The notes: generated by a model not told the origin, from the sequence alone. A DNA stretch of 28,098 bases from Rhodobacteraceae bacterium UBA6141 (GCA_002423245.1 DIVD01000086.1:12658-40755); one strand, 5' to 3'. Positions 16,433 to 24,851 are shown, counted from the stretch's first letter. A program made the numbers and translations.

Positions 16433-16864
16433 CTACTCCAGCGCCGCGCGCAGCGCCTGCATCCGCGCCGCGTTCACCCCCATGTCCGACCTGCCGAAGC
16501 GCGACCGCGACAGCGCGGCGAAGGTCGCGCCCCGGTCGGCGGCGAGGGTGCGCACGGTCACGTAATCGGGGAACCCCAGCAGCCGCGAGCGGGCGACATA
16601 GGTCACCCAGCCGCTCTCGGGATCGCCCGCCAGCCGGCGCACCCGCGGCATCGCCAGAAGCGCCGCGTCGATGCGCCGGGCCAGCGTGGCCGGATCCTCG
16701 GCGGTGACGATCTCTCCGGGCACGATGCGCGCGAAGTTCGGGCTGGCGGGATCGCGCGCCGTCAGCGGGTTCACATGCCAGCGGTCGGGGTCCGAGGGCG
16801 CCAGCCGCACCCAGGCCAGCGCGCCAAACACCAGCACGATCAGGACAAGCGCGGCGAGCCTCAT
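16433..16864 (-). CDS. DUF1499 domain protein
   Basis: The 143-residue protein has an N-terminal membrane segment (about 3-19: LAALVLIVLVFGALAWV) and a DUF1499 domain, recognised from the SPNF segment, the stretch GWVTYVARSRLLGFPDYVTVRT and the ending SRSRFGRSDMGVN. The domain probably faces the periplasm. Its start overlaps the speB stop by 4 bp (ATGA), so the two are translationally coupled, and prfA follows after 40 bp. Biochemical function is unknown. Confidence 0.87.
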   Translation of the reverse strand: MRLAALVLIVLVFGALAWVRLAPSDPDRWHVNPLTARDPASPNFARIVPGEIVTAEDPATLARRIDAALLAMPRVRRLAGDPESGWVTYVARSRLLGFPDYVTVRTLAADRGATFAALSRSRFGRSDMGVNAARMQALRAALE

Positions 16865-17826
16865 CCCCGCATCCTCCGCCAGCAGTAGAGCGCCAGCAGC
16901 TCATGCGCGACATGCGCGCCCGCGATCGCGGTGGCGCCGGTGGGGTCATAGGGCGGCGAGACCTCGACCACATCGCCGCCGACAAGGTTGATCCCCGCCA
17001 GATCGCGCAGCATCGCCGCCACCTGCCAGCTTGCCAGCCCGCCCCAGACCGGCGTGCCGGTGCCGGGCGCGAAGGCGGGGTCCAGCGCGTCGATGTCGAA
17101 GGTCAGATAGACCGGATGATCGCCGAGGATGGCGCGGATCCTCTCGACGGCCGCCGCCACCCCGCGTTCATGCACCTCGCGCGCATCGAGGATCGTGATC
17201 CCCAGCGTGTCGGGATTGTCGGTGCGGATGCCCACCTGGACCGAGCGCGCGGGGTCGATCAGCCCCAGCTTCACCGCCTTGTAGAACATGGTGCCGTGGT
17301 CGATGCGCGCCATGTCGTCATCGGCCCAGGTGTCGGAATGCGCGTCGAACTGCAGCAGGGACAGCGGCCCGAACCTTTCGGCATAGGCCCGGAGGATCGG
17401 CAGGGTGATGGAGTGATCGCCGCCAAGCGCGATCGTGCCCGGCCCGGCGGCAAGGATGCCGCGGATATGCGCGCTCAGCGCGTCGGGGAAATCCGCGACC
17501 TTGGCGTAATCGAAGGCGAGATCGCCGTAATCGACGATGCCGAACCGGCTCAGCGGATCGAAGCCCCAGCCATGGGGCGGATCGAAGGCCTGCAGCGTGC
17601 TCGCCTCGCGGATGGCGCGCGGGCCGAAGCGGGCGCCCGGCCGATGCGTCACCGCCTGATCGAAGGGCACGCCGGTGATGGCCAGATCGACCCCGGCCAG
17701 ATCCTTGCTGTAGCGCCGGCGCAGGAAGCTGGTCGCGCCGCCAAAGGCGTTCTCGAAGGCAAGGCCGCGGGTCTCGGGCCGCGTGAAGGCAAGATCGACC
17801 TGGGTTCTGGCGTCTTCAAGGGCCAT
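16861..17826 (-). CDS. speB: Agmatinase-family ureohydrolase
   Basis: A dimanganese ureohydrolase of the arginase/agmatinase family. All six metal ligands can be placed: H138 in GGDHS, D161, H163 and D165 in DAHSD, D244 and D246 in FDIDALDP, followed by AFAPGTGTP. At 321 residues the length is normal. Agmatinase (agmatine to putrescine and urea) is the default call, but close relatives hydrolyse guanidinobutyrate or guanidine, and the sequence alone does not settle it. Two copies of an AGGAG-bearing unit precede the ATG, the nearer one 6 nt away. It is first in a run with the DUF1499 gene, prfA and prmC. Confidence 0.9.
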   Translation of the reverse strand: MALEDARTQVDLAFTRPETRGLAFENAFGGATSFLRRRYSKDLAGVDLAITGVPFDQAVTHRPGARFGPRAIREASTLQAFDPPHGWGFDPLSRFGIVDYGDLAFDYAKVADFPDALSAHIRGILAAGPGTIALGGDHSITLPILRAYAERFGPLSLLQFDAHSDTWADDDMARIDHGTMFYKAVKLGLIDPARSVQVGIRTDNPDTLGITILDAREVHERGVAAAVERIRAILGDHPVYLTFDIDALDPAFAPGTGTPVWGGLASWQVAAMLRDLAGINLVGGDVVEVSPPYDPTGATAIAGAHVAHELLALYCWRRMRG

Positions 17827-17829
17827 GCT

Positions 17830-17855
17830 GTGCTCCTGCCTCCGTGCTCCTGCCT
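17830..17855 (-). repeat. Duplicated Shine-Dalgarno unit before speB
   Basis: The 12-mer GTGCTCCTGCCT occurs at 17830-17841 and again at 17844-17855. On the minus strand this gives two AGGCAGGAGCAC units in tandem (14-bp period), each with an AGGAG. Only the proximal copy is at a proper distance (6 nt) from the speB ATG. Confidence 0.75.
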
Positions 17856-18018
17856 TTGTGGCCCCAAGACCTCGGCTGCCGCGCGGGCCGGAGTCAAGCG
17901 GCGAGTTGGACAGCAGAAGGGGGCTCTGGCCCCGGCGGGCCTTGCAGCAGCCGTCAGGCCTCGTCGCATGGGGTTACGCCGTCGCGCGTGCTCCGCACCG
18001 ATGCCCGCCTCAACGCAA

Positions 18019-18048
18019 GGGCCGCACCGGTCTGCACCGATGCGGCCC
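18019..18048 (-). terminator. Hairpin after the autotransporter gene
   Basis: GGGCCGCA (18019-18026) pairs perfectly with TGCGGCCC (18041-18048), and CGGT/ACCG extends the stem inside after one mismatch, with loop CTGC. On the minus strand it is followed by TTGCGTTG, only weakly T-rich. It lies about 55 nt after the stop at 18104. The gap 17827-18103 also holds a GGGGC/GCCCC hairpin at 17920-17933 and the speB leader. Confidence 0.5.
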
Positions 18049-18064
18049 CTGTCCTTGCCGGTTT

Positions 18065-18085
18065 CGGGCCGGATGTCCCGGCCCG
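18065..18085. terminator. Second hairpin after the autotransporter gene
   Basis: A perfect 8-bp stem, CGGGCCGG (18065-18072) with CCGGCCCG (18078-18085) and loop ATGTC. It lies about 18 nt past the stop codon, upstream of the hairpin at 18019-18048 in transcription order. No T run follows on either strand. Confidence 0.4.
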
Positions 18086-18106
18086 CGCAATCAGCCCGCG
18101 CAATCA
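18081..18106. repeat. 13-bp tandem duplication across a stop codon
   Basis: GCCCGCGCAATCA occurs twice in direct succession (18081-18093, 18094-18106). The second copy contains the autotransporter stop codon (TGA at 18106-18104), so the event duplicated the end of the gene into its trailer without changing the C-terminal residues. Confidence 0.8.
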
Positions 18107-20347
18107 GAACGTCATCTTCGCGAAGACGCCCAGACCGTGGTTTTCATAGTCATCCCCGAACGAGCCGCGGTATTCGGCGCCCAGCACGGCACCCTTGCCG
18201 CCAAAGCCCGGGATGGTGGTGGTTATTCCCAGGTTCACGTCGACCCAGTCCTGATCGATGCCATCCACCGGCGTGCCGATCGAAGGCAGGCCGATGAAAC
18301 CCGCCGCGATCATCGCGTCATCGCCCGAGGCATTGGTCATCGCCAGGCTGCCATAGGCGCGCGTGGCGCCCGCGGCATCCACCGCATAGTCGCCCCGCAC
18401 ACCGGCGCTGACCAGCGTCACCGTGCCATCCTGCTCGTCCACGGCCAGGTTCCACATTCCGGCGCCGGTTTCGCTGAACTCGTCAACCGAGATGTCATAC
18501 TGCTCGATCGACGCCATCGGACCCCAGGTCAGCGCGCCCTGCCGGAACATGTAGTCGGCCTGCAGCGCCACGAAGGTCTGCGAGCCATCGGGCGAGCCTT
18601 CGGCAACGTCACCACCCACGTTGCGAGTCGTGTCGAAGGACAGGTCCTGATAGCCGACGACCGCCTGCAGGCTGCCGCCCTGGCCGAAGGTGGTGCGCCC
18701 GTAGGCCGCAACCGACCAGCCCGAGGCATCGATCTCGCCCCGGCCGGAAAAGGCCTCGGCCGTGCCGTCAAGCCCGCCGATCATCACGCCGACCGACATC
18801 TTCGGGCTGATCGCGGTTTCCACACCGGCGCTGAAGCCGCGGGTATCGACATCGTAGCCGATGCTGTCGGCGGTGGTTTCATAGCTGCCCGAGCTGCCGT
18901 GGATCGAGGCGAAGCCGCGCAGGTTGTCGCCCATCGACCAGCTGCCGTCATCCTTGCTGGACAGCACCGCCCCATCGGGGCCGGCTTCCACCGAGGGACG
19001 GCCGAGCGCGAACACCTGATCGCGGCCCAGGTTCATCCCCAGCCCCGAGAAGGCGCCCAGAAAGCTGAAGGTCGTCCGTTCCAGCGCCTCGGCCTGTGCG
19101 GCCGGATCAAGCGCCAGGATCTCGGCGATCGCGGCCTGATAGCCCGCCGCATTGCCGAGGTCGAGGTAGGGGACATTCGCAACCCCATCAAGGTAGCCCG
19201 CAGCGCGGAACTGATATGCGCTGGTCGTCTCCTCGACGATCTGCGCGAAGCCGGGCTTGATGCGCAGCGTGAATTCACTGCCCGCGATGTCGCCCACGTC
19301 GAGCATGAAGTTCAAGTTGACGTTGCGCAGATCCTCGACCGGGAGCACCTCGAACAGACCATTGGCCTGCATCAGCGCCACGATGTTGTCCGGGATAGGC
19401 GCGCCATCGGTGCCGGTGGTGCCCAGTTCGTCCACCGTCACGCCCAGCGACTCGGCCAGCGCGGTCAGGCGCAGGTCCAGCGTGGCGAAATCCTCGCCTG
19501 CATCCTCGGGCGCCGTATCCGTCCCCAGGTTGCCATAGACCCAGGTTCCCTCGCCGGTGTGGTACCAGGCGATCAGCACCGGTTCTTCATCCGGCAGGCC
19601 GGTGGTCGAGGCATCCCAGAACATCCCGTCGGGGATCATGCTGTTGTCCAATACCGCGCTGCCGAATGTATCGACGTGGAAGGTGTTGGTCAGCGGCGCG
19701 GTGGTGATTTCCGTGGGCGTGTTCGCGGCGACCAGCGTCGCACGATCGCCATCAAAGAAACCCACCCCGGTCGCTTCCTGACCGCCGCCGCCGAACAGGC
19801 CATCGGGCAGCTGGAAGCGCGGGACCAGTCCCTGATCCCAAAGAACGGTCGTGGCGGGATCGGTGGTATCGACCACCTCGAACGCGTCACCCGTGCCGGT
19901 GCCCAGCGTGAAGGTCAGTCCGGTGATCCGCGCCCCGGTCAGGTTCGAGGTCTTGCCAAAGGTGAAATATTCGGTGATCCCCTCGCTGGCGCTGGTCTGC
20001 AGGCGCAGGTCCATGCCGCCGCGGCCGGTCAGGCGGGTCTTGATCCGTTTGCCGGTGCCTTGCTCGGCATCACATTCGATCACCGGATTGTTGGCCATGA
20101 GGCAGTTCAGAACCCCGCTGGGGCTGCTGGTGCCTTCCTTGTCCCAATCGGCGTTCACAACCTTGGTGATGGCCTTCAGACCGGGCTCCAGCACGCCCTC
20201 CGCCGGGTCGGCGAAAACGAACCCGTCGCCGGTGACTTCGATGAACGGATCATCCAGAAGCGTTCCGCCAGGTGCCGGCGCCCCCAGACCAGCGAGCAGG
20301 GCAATGGGCGCAATCGTCCCAAGCTTCCATGCGACAACTTTACGCTA
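18104..20347 (-). CDS. Autotransporter-type surface protein, start codon damaged
   Basis: A long intact frame with a probable signal peptide (RKVVAWKLGTIAPIALL, then AGLGAPA). A secreted part follows to about residue 470, with two close cysteines (NCLM, IECD) and TGRGGMDLRL, EYFTFGKTSNLTGARITG and VGFFDGDRA segments. These recall the choice-of-anchor F family, from memory and with moderate confidence. The last 270 residues look like an autotransporter beta-barrel ending in Phe (FAKMTF). If initiated at 20347 the protein has 747 residues. However, the codon at 20347-20345 is TAG, not ATG, although GGAGGA sits 6 nt before it. Deletion of the T from an original ATG would explain this. The first usual start codon in frame is GTG at 20194, which would remove the signal peptide. 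It may therefore be a recently silenced gene or carry a sequence error. Confidence 0.75.
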
Positions 20348-20353
20348 AACAAT

Positions 20354-20359
20354 TCCTCC
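20354..20359 (-). promoter_or_regulatory. Shine-Dalgarno of the autotransporter gene
   Basis: GGAGGA on the minus strand, with a 6-nt spacer (ATTGTT) to the TAG that occupies the expected start position. If one T is restored inside TAG to make ATG, the spacer becomes 7 nt. It decides where translation was meant to begin. Confidence 0.7.
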
Positions 20360-20422
20360 AGCCGGCTGCGGCCCAGGAGTCGGACCCTTGGCTTGTCGAG
20401 CGCGCGAGGGGACAGATCGTCC

Positions 20423-20488
20423 GAATGATATATTCTCACCTTCGCATGTCGCATTGTTCAGATTGATCGAGGCGAAAGTATAGCCTCG
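20423..20488 (-). promoter_or_regulatory. Probable promoter region of the autotransporter gene
   Basis: An AT-richer island in the 265-bp gap between the autotransporter and M20 genes. On the minus strand it has a TATACT box (20482-20477) enclosed by the inverted repeat CGAGGC (20468-20473) / GCCTCG (20483-20488), and a second AT block with TATATC (20432-20427) inside GAAT...ATTC arms. Neither box has a good -35 partner. The inverted repeat around TATACT could be an operator. Confidence 0.35.
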
Positions 20489-20538
20489 CCCTTGCCCGCC
20501 GGAAGATCAGGTCTGTGCTTGTGATCATGAAGCAACAC

Positions 20539-20559
20539 GCCCCCGTCCCGCAGGGGGGC
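20539..20559 (-). terminator. Possible terminator after the M20 gene
   Basis: GCCCCC (20539-20544) pairs with GGGGGC (20554-20559), 9-nt loop. On the minus strand it lies about 54 nt past the stop of the M20 gene and is followed by GTGTTGCTT. The short GC stem and weak T content make this tentative. Confidence 0.35.
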
Positions 20560-20612
20560 AGCGCCGCGCCCGTTCTCCCTTGCCGGACCGACGGCCCGCC
20601 GCCCCCCGATCC

Positions 20613-21776
20613 TCAGCCCGGCGGCAGCGCGCGTTCCACCAGCCGCGCGAAGAAGCTCGCCCCGACCGGCGCGGCCTCGTCATTGAAGTCGAAGGCGGCG
20701 TGGTGCAGCCCCGCCCCCGGCCCGGTGCCGAGAAAGAGGTAGGCGCCCGGCCGCGCCTCGAGCATGTAGCTGAAATCCTCGGCGCCCATCTCCTTGCCGG
20801 AATTGGCGATCACCGCCGCATCGCCCGAGATCTCGCGCGCCACCTCGGCGGCGAAGGCGGCCTGTTCGGCATGGTTCACCGTCGGCGGATAGCCCCAGTC
20901 ATACTGCACCCGCGCCGCCACCCCGTAGGCCGCGGCATGTCCCGCGACGATCTCGTGCAGGCGCGTCTTCGCCAGCGCGCGCACCTCGGGGGTGAAGCTG
21001 CGGATCGTGGCGCAGAACCACGCCTCCTCGGGGATGATGTTGCTGGCGGTGCCGGCATGGATCTGCGTGACCGAGATCACCAGCTCGTCCAGCGCGAAGA
21101 CGTTGCGCGACACGATGGTCTGCAGCGCGCCGATCATCCCCACCGCCGCCGGGATCGGGTCCACCGTCTCGTGCGGGGTGGCGCCGTGGCCGCCCTTGCC
21201 GGTGAGGTGGACCCAGGCCGTATCGACCGCCGCCATCAGCGGGCCGGGCGCGGTGTGGAAATGGCCGAAGGGGGTGTTGGGGCTGTTGTGGAGGCCATAG
21301 ACCTCGCGGATTTCGAAGCGGTCCATCATCCCGTCCTCGACCATGGCAAGGCCGCCGCCGCCCTCCTCCTCGGCCGGCTGGAAGATCAGCGCGACGCGCC
21401 CCGCGAAGCGCCGCGTCTCGGCCAGGTATTTCGCCGCCCCCAGCAGCATCGCCACATGCCCGTCATGGCCGCAGGCGTGCATCCGCCCCGGCACCGTCGA
21501 GGCATGGGGCTTGCCGGTCATCTCCTCGATCGGCAGCGCGTCCATGTCGGCGCGCAGGCCCAGCGTCGCCCCCGGCCCGCTGCCGTTCACGATGGCCACC
21601 ACGCCGCTGCGCCCGATGCCCTCGTGGATCTCGTCCACGCCGATCTCGCGCAGCCGGTCCACGATGAAGGCGGCGGTGCGATGGCACTCGAACCCCAGTT
21701 CCGGGTGCCGGTGCAGGTGCTGCCGCCAGGCGGTCATCTGGGGGGCGTAATCGGCGATCCGGTTCAGGACGGGCAT
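20613..21776 (-). CDS. M20 family amidohydrolase (hippurate-hydrolase type)
   Basis: A zinc-dependent amidohydrolase of the M20D group, related to hippurate hydrolase, N-acyl-amino-acid deacylases and IAA-amino-acid hydrolases. From ATG 21776 the protein has 387 residues. Metal-site motifs are MHACGHDGH (C102, H104), PAEEEGGGG (E136/E137), GLHN (H163) and, near the end, GAEDFSYM and the His pair GLHHAAFDF. The frame begins three codons earlier at a GTG (21785); neither start has a clear ribosome site, and the MPVLNRI start looks most family-like. It is divergent from mazG across 61 bp. The true substrate is unknown. Confidence 0.92.
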   Translation of the reverse strand: MPVLNRIADYAPQMTAWRQHLHRHPELGFECHRTAAFIVDRLREIGVDEIHEGIGRSGVVAIVNGSGPGATLGLRADMDALPIEEMTGKPHASTVPGRMHACGHDGHVAMLLGAAKYLAETRRFAGRVALIFQPAEEEGGGGLAMVEDGMMDRFEIREVYGLHNSPNTPFGHFHTAPGPLMAAVDTAWVHLTGKGGHGATPHETVDPIPAAVGMIGALQTIVSRNVFALDELVISVTQIHAGTASNIIPEEAWFCATIRSFTPEVRALAKTRLHEIVAGHAAAYGVAARVQYDWGYPPTVNHAEQAAFAAEVAREISGDAAVIANSGKEMGAEDFSYMLEARPGAYLFLGTGPGAGLHHAAFDFNDEAAPVGASFFARLVERALPPG

Positions 21777-21837
21777 GGTGGACACTCGCGCACGGTTTCT
21801 GCTAGGCGCAGATGACGCGATCCGGAGGGCTTTCGCA

Positions 21838-22683
21838 ATGCACAGACCGGGGATCTATCCCGCTTCCGACGCTCTGGTTCACGATCCCGAGGGCGGGCTG
21901 CCGCGCCTGCTGGAGATCATGGCGCGCCTGCGTGATCCGGCCACCGGCTGCCCCTGGGATCTGGAACAGAGCTTCGAGAGCATCGCCCCCTACACGATCG
22001 AGGAGGCCTACGAGGTCGCCGATGCCATCGGCCGGCAGGCCTGGGCGGAGCTGGAGGGCGAGCTTGGCGATCTGCTGCTGCAGGTGGTCTATCATGCGCG
22101 GATCGGCGCCGAGGCGGGGCATTTCGACTTTGCCAGCGTCACCAGGGCCGTCGCCGACAAGATGGTCGCCCGGCACCCGCATGTGTTCGGGGCCGAATCG
22201 CGCGACAAGTCCGCCGATCAGCAGACGCTGGACTGGGAGCGGATCAAGGCCGCCGAACGCGCCGCGCGGGCCGAGACCGGCGTGCTCGACGGGGTCGCGG
22301 TCGGCCTGCCGGCGCTGCTGCGCGCGGTGAAGCTGCAAAAGCGGGCGGCGCGGGTCGGCTTCGACTGGCCCTCGAGCGCCGAGGTGCTGGACAAGATCGT
22401 CGAGGAGGCGCGCGAGCTGGTCGAGGCGAAGGACAGCCTGACGCAGGAGGAGGTGGCCGAGGAAATGGGCGACCTGCTGTTCGTGATGGCCAACCTCGCC
22501 CGGCATCTGCAGGTGGACCCCGAGGCCGCGCTGCGGGCCGCCAATGCCAAGTTCACCCGGCGCTTTGCCAGCATCGAGGCGGCGCTGGCGGCGGGCGGGC
22601 GCCGGCCCGAGGACAGCGACCTTGCCGAGATGGACGCGCTGTGGAACGCGGCCAAGGCGGCGGAACGGGCGGCGAAGGGCTGA
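21838..22683 (+). CDS. mazG: Nucleoside triphosphate pyrophosphohydrolase MazG
   Basis: MazG hydrolyses nucleoside triphosphates to monophosphates and pyrophosphate, clearing aberrant nucleotides and lowering (p)ppGpp in E. coli. The 281-residue protein carries two tandem MazG domains. The first has CPWDLEQSFESIAPYTIEEA, then ELEGELGDLLLQVVYHA; the second has EEARELVEAK and EEVAEEMGDLLFVMANLARH, with the acidic ExxE...ExxD metal pattern. The ATG at 21838 has GGAGGG about 9 nt upstream. The open frame to 21775 overlaps the divergent gene's start and is rejected. It is monocistronic as far as can be seen. Confidence 0.95.
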   Translation: MHRPGIYPASDALVHDPEGGLPRLLEIMARLRDPATGCPWDLEQSFESIAPYTIEEAYEVADAIGRQAWAELEGELGDLLLQVVYHARIGAEAGHFDFASVTRAVADKMVARHPHVFGAESRDKSADQQTLDWERIKAAERAARAETGVLDGVAVGLPALLRAVKLQKRAARVGFDWPSSAEVLDKIVEEARELVEAKDSLTQEEVAEEMGDLLFVMANLARHLQVDPEAALRAANAKFTRRFASIEAALAAGGRRPEDSDLAEMDALWNAAKAAERAAKG

Positions 22684-22735
22684 CCGGGGGGCGCCGCAGG
22701 TGCGAAAATAAATAGATGAGTTCTTCACTAAGGTA

Positions 22736-22765
22736 TTGACCGGCGGGCGGGCTTGGGGCTTTAAC
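22736..22765 (+). promoter_or_regulatory. Promoter of the ferric-iron binding protein gene
   Basis: TTGACC (22736-22741) and TTTAAC (22760-22765) with an 18-bp spacer form a good sigma-70-like promoter about 30 nt before the start codon. An AT-rich stretch just upstream (22703-22737) stands out against the surrounding GC and is a natural place for an iron-responsive regulator, but I could not match a specific Irr, RirA or Fur site. Confidence 0.55.
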
Positions 22766-22796
22766 ATGCCTGACTGATTTAGTTGGAGAAGTCCTC

Positions 22797-23804
22797 ATGT
22801 CCTTCCGTCTCGCGCTTCTGGCCAGCGCGGCCACGCTCGTTGCCTCGCCCGTGTTCGCCGATGAGGTGAACGTCTATTCCCACCGCCAGCCCGAACTGGT
22901 GCAGCCGCTATTCGACGCCTTCACCGCCGAGACCGGCATTCCGGTCAACGTCGCCTTCGTGGACAAGGGCATGGTGGAACGGCTGACCGCCGAGGGCGAC
23001 CGCTCCCCCGCCGATCTGGTGATGACCGTGGACATCGCCCGCCTGTCCGAGGTGGTGACTGCCGGCGTGACGCAGGCGGTGGAGTCGGACGCGCTGGACG
23101 CGGCGATCCCGGCCGGGTTCCGCGACCCCGAGGGCCACTGGTTCGGCCTGACCAGCCGCGCCCGCATCGTCTATGCCAGCAAGGAGCGCGTGGCCGATGG
23201 CGAGGTCACCACCTACGAGGATCTGGCCGATCCGAAATGGAAGGGCCGCATCTGCACGCGCCCCGGCACCAGCGATTACAACGTCGCGCTGACCGCCGCC
23301 TATCTCGCGCATCACGGCGAGGCCGAGACGCGCAGCTGGCTGACGGGGCTCAAGGGCAACCTCGCGAAGAAGCCCGAGGGCAATGACCGCAGCCAGGTCA
23401 AGTCGATCTGGGCGGGCGAATGCGACATCAGCCTTGGCAACACCTATTACATGGGCCAGATGCTGGCCGACCCGGAACAGAAGGACTGGGCGGGTGCGGT
23501 GCGCATCGTGTTCCCGACCTTCGAGGGCGGCGGCACCCACATGAACATCTCGGGCGTGGCGATGACCAAATCCGCGCCGAACCGGGAGGCCGCGCTGAAG
23601 CTGATGGAGTTCCTCGCCTCGGACGAGGCGCAGGCGATCTATGCCGAGACCAACCACGAATTCCCGGTCAAGCCGGGCGTGGCGCGGTCGGATCTGGTGG
23701 CGAGCTGGGGGGAGTTCACCCCCGACACGCTGGACCTCGTCGAGATCGCCCGGCTGCGCCCCGCCGCGCTGAAGCTGATCGAGGACGTGAACTTCGACGG
23801 GTAA
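22797..23804 (+). CDS. Periplasmic Fe(III)-binding ABC transporter protein
   Basis: The substrate-binding component of a ferric-iron ABC importer (FutA/FbpA/IdiA type). The 335-residue protein has a signal peptide cleaved near VFA-DEV (residue 21), then VNVYSHRQPE with Y27, and a twin-tyrosine segment NTYYMGQM (Y217, Y218) that in this family coordinates iron. The length and the motif SPADLVMTVDIARLSE also fit. The ATG has a GGAGA site about 7 nt upstream. A clear promoter precedes it and a strong hairpin follows, so it appears to be transcribed alone. The permease and ATPase genes usually found next to it are absent here. Confidence 0.92.
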   Translation: MSFRLALLASAATLVASPVFADEVNVYSHRQPELVQPLFDAFTAETGIPVNVAFVDKGMVERLTAEGDRSPADLVMTVDIARLSEVVTAGVTQAVESDALDAAIPAGFRDPEGHWFGLTSRARIVYASKERVADGEVTTYEDLADPKWKGRICTRPGTSDYNVALTAAYLAHHGEAETRSWLTGLKGNLAKKPEGNDRSQVKSIWAGECDISLGNTYYMGQMLADPEQKDWAGAVRIVFPTFEGGGTHMNISGVAMTKSAPNREAALKLMEFLASDEAQAIYAETNHEFPVKPGVARSDLVASWGEFTPDTLDLVEIARLRPAALKLIEDVNFDG

Positions 23805-23820
23805 ACCACTGAGATACCAA

Positions 23821-23851
23821 GGCAAAGGCGGCTCACCTGGCCGCCTTTGCC
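23821..23851 (+). terminator. Strong hairpin terminator after the iron-binding protein gene
   Basis: A perfect 11-bp stem, GGCAAAGGCGG (23821-23831) with CCGCCTTTGCC (23841-23851), 9-nt loop. It lies 16 nt past the stop codon. There is no T run after the stem, though the descending arm contains CTTT. It is the most convincing terminator in the window. Confidence 0.7.
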
Positions 23852-23909
23852 ATGCGCGCCCTTTACTTCCCCGCGCGGCAGCGTCACCCTGTGCGCGACA
23901 GGAGCCCGC

Positions 23910-24851
23910 ATGACCAGACCGCGCAAGATCATCATCGACACCGATCCGGGGCAGGACGACGCGGTCGCGATCCTGCTGGCGCTGGCCAGCCCCGAGCTGG
24001 AGGTGCTGGGGCTGACCTGCGTTGCCGGCAACGTGCCGCTGCCGCTGACCGCCCGCAACTCGCGGGTGATCTGCGAACTGGCCGGGCGCCCCGACATCAA
24101 GGTGTTTTCCGGCTGCGACGGCCCGATGACCCGGCAGCTGATCACCGCCGAGCATGTGCATGGCAAGAGCGGGCTCGACGGCGCCGACCTGCCCGATCCG
24201 GTGATGCCGCTGGCGGGCCTGCACGCCGTCGATTTCCTGATCGACACGCTGCACGCCGAGCGGCCGGGGTCGGTGACGCTCTGCGCCCTCGGCCCGCTGA
24301 CCAACATCGCCACCGCCTTCCGCCGCGCGCCAGAGATCGCCAGCCGGCTGGCGGAGGTGGTGCTGATGGGCGGCGCGTATTTCGAGGTGGGCAACATCAC
24401 CCCGGCGGCGGAATTCAACATTCACGTCGATCCGCAAGCCGCTGAAATCGTGTTCAAAAGCGGCGTTCCTCTTGTGGTGATGCCGCTGGACGTGACCCAC
24501 AAGGCGCTGACCACCCGCGCGCGCGTCGAGGCCTTCCGCGCGCTTGGCACCCCGGCCGGCCATGCCGTCGCCGGCTGGACCGATTTCTTCGAGCGTTTCG
24601 ACATGGCGAAATACGGCAGCGAGGGCGCGCCGCTGCATGACCCCTGCACCATCGCCTACCTGCTGCAGCCGGACCTGTTTTCCGGTCGGCACATCAATGT
24701 CGAGATCGAGACGCGGGGCGAGTTCACGCTGGGAATGACCGTCGCCGACTGGTGGCGCGTGTCGGGCCGGCGGGCGAATGCGATGTTCATGCGAGATCTG
24801 GACGCGGAGGGATTCTTCCGCCTGCTGACGGAGCGGATCGGGACGCTGTAG
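23910..24851 (+). CDS. Nucleoside hydrolase (inosine/uridine-preferring type)
   Basis: Hydrolyses the N-glycosidic bond of ribonucleosides to base plus ribose, for purine or pyrimidine salvage. The 313-residue protein has the calcium-site signature DTDPGQDD (10-17), CALGPLTNIA, VLMGGA, the NIHVDPQAAEIVF segment and a late HDPCTIAYLL that supplies another calcium ligand. Residues for base preference cannot be read with confidence. The ATG at 23910 has AGGAG 5 nt upstream. The longer frame from 23847 begins inside the preceding terminator arm and is rejected. A hairpin element starts 4 nt after the stop, before selO. Confidence 0.92.
   Translation: MTRPRKIIIDTDPGQDDAVAILLALASPELEVLGLTCVAGNVPLPLTARNSRVICELAGRPDIKVFSGCDGPMTRQLITAEHVHGKSGLDGADLPDPVMPLAGLHAVDFLIDTLHAERPGSVTLCALGPLTNIATAFRRAPEIASRLAEVVLMGGAYFEVGNITPAAEFNIHVDPQAAEIVFKSGVPLVVMPLDVTHKALTTRARVEAFRALGTPAGHAVAGWTDFFERFDMAKYGSEGAPLHDPCTIAYLLQPDLFSGRHINVEIETRGEFTLGMTVADWWRVSGRRANAMFMRDLDAEGFFRLLTERIGTL

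Noticed and set aside
20176..20352. TTG start at 20352 for the autotransporter gene
   Set aside because: It is only about 1-2 nt from the Shine-Dalgarno and in a different frame, giving a short Arg/Ser-rich peptide that stops at 20176.
17783..20428. Plus-strand open frame of 881 codons opposite the autotransporter gene
   Set aside because: Compositional shadow; it has no signal peptide or domain, whereas the minus-strand product has a clear barrel ending in Phe.
20515..20742. Plus-strand open frame of 75 codons after the autotransporter promoter
   Set aside because: It overlaps the M20 gene end, is Pro/Ser/Arg-rich, and lacks a ribosome site.
22553..22834. Minus-strand open frame of 93 codons over the iron-binding protein promoter
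   Set aside because: Antisense to mazG and the promoter region; no supporting features.
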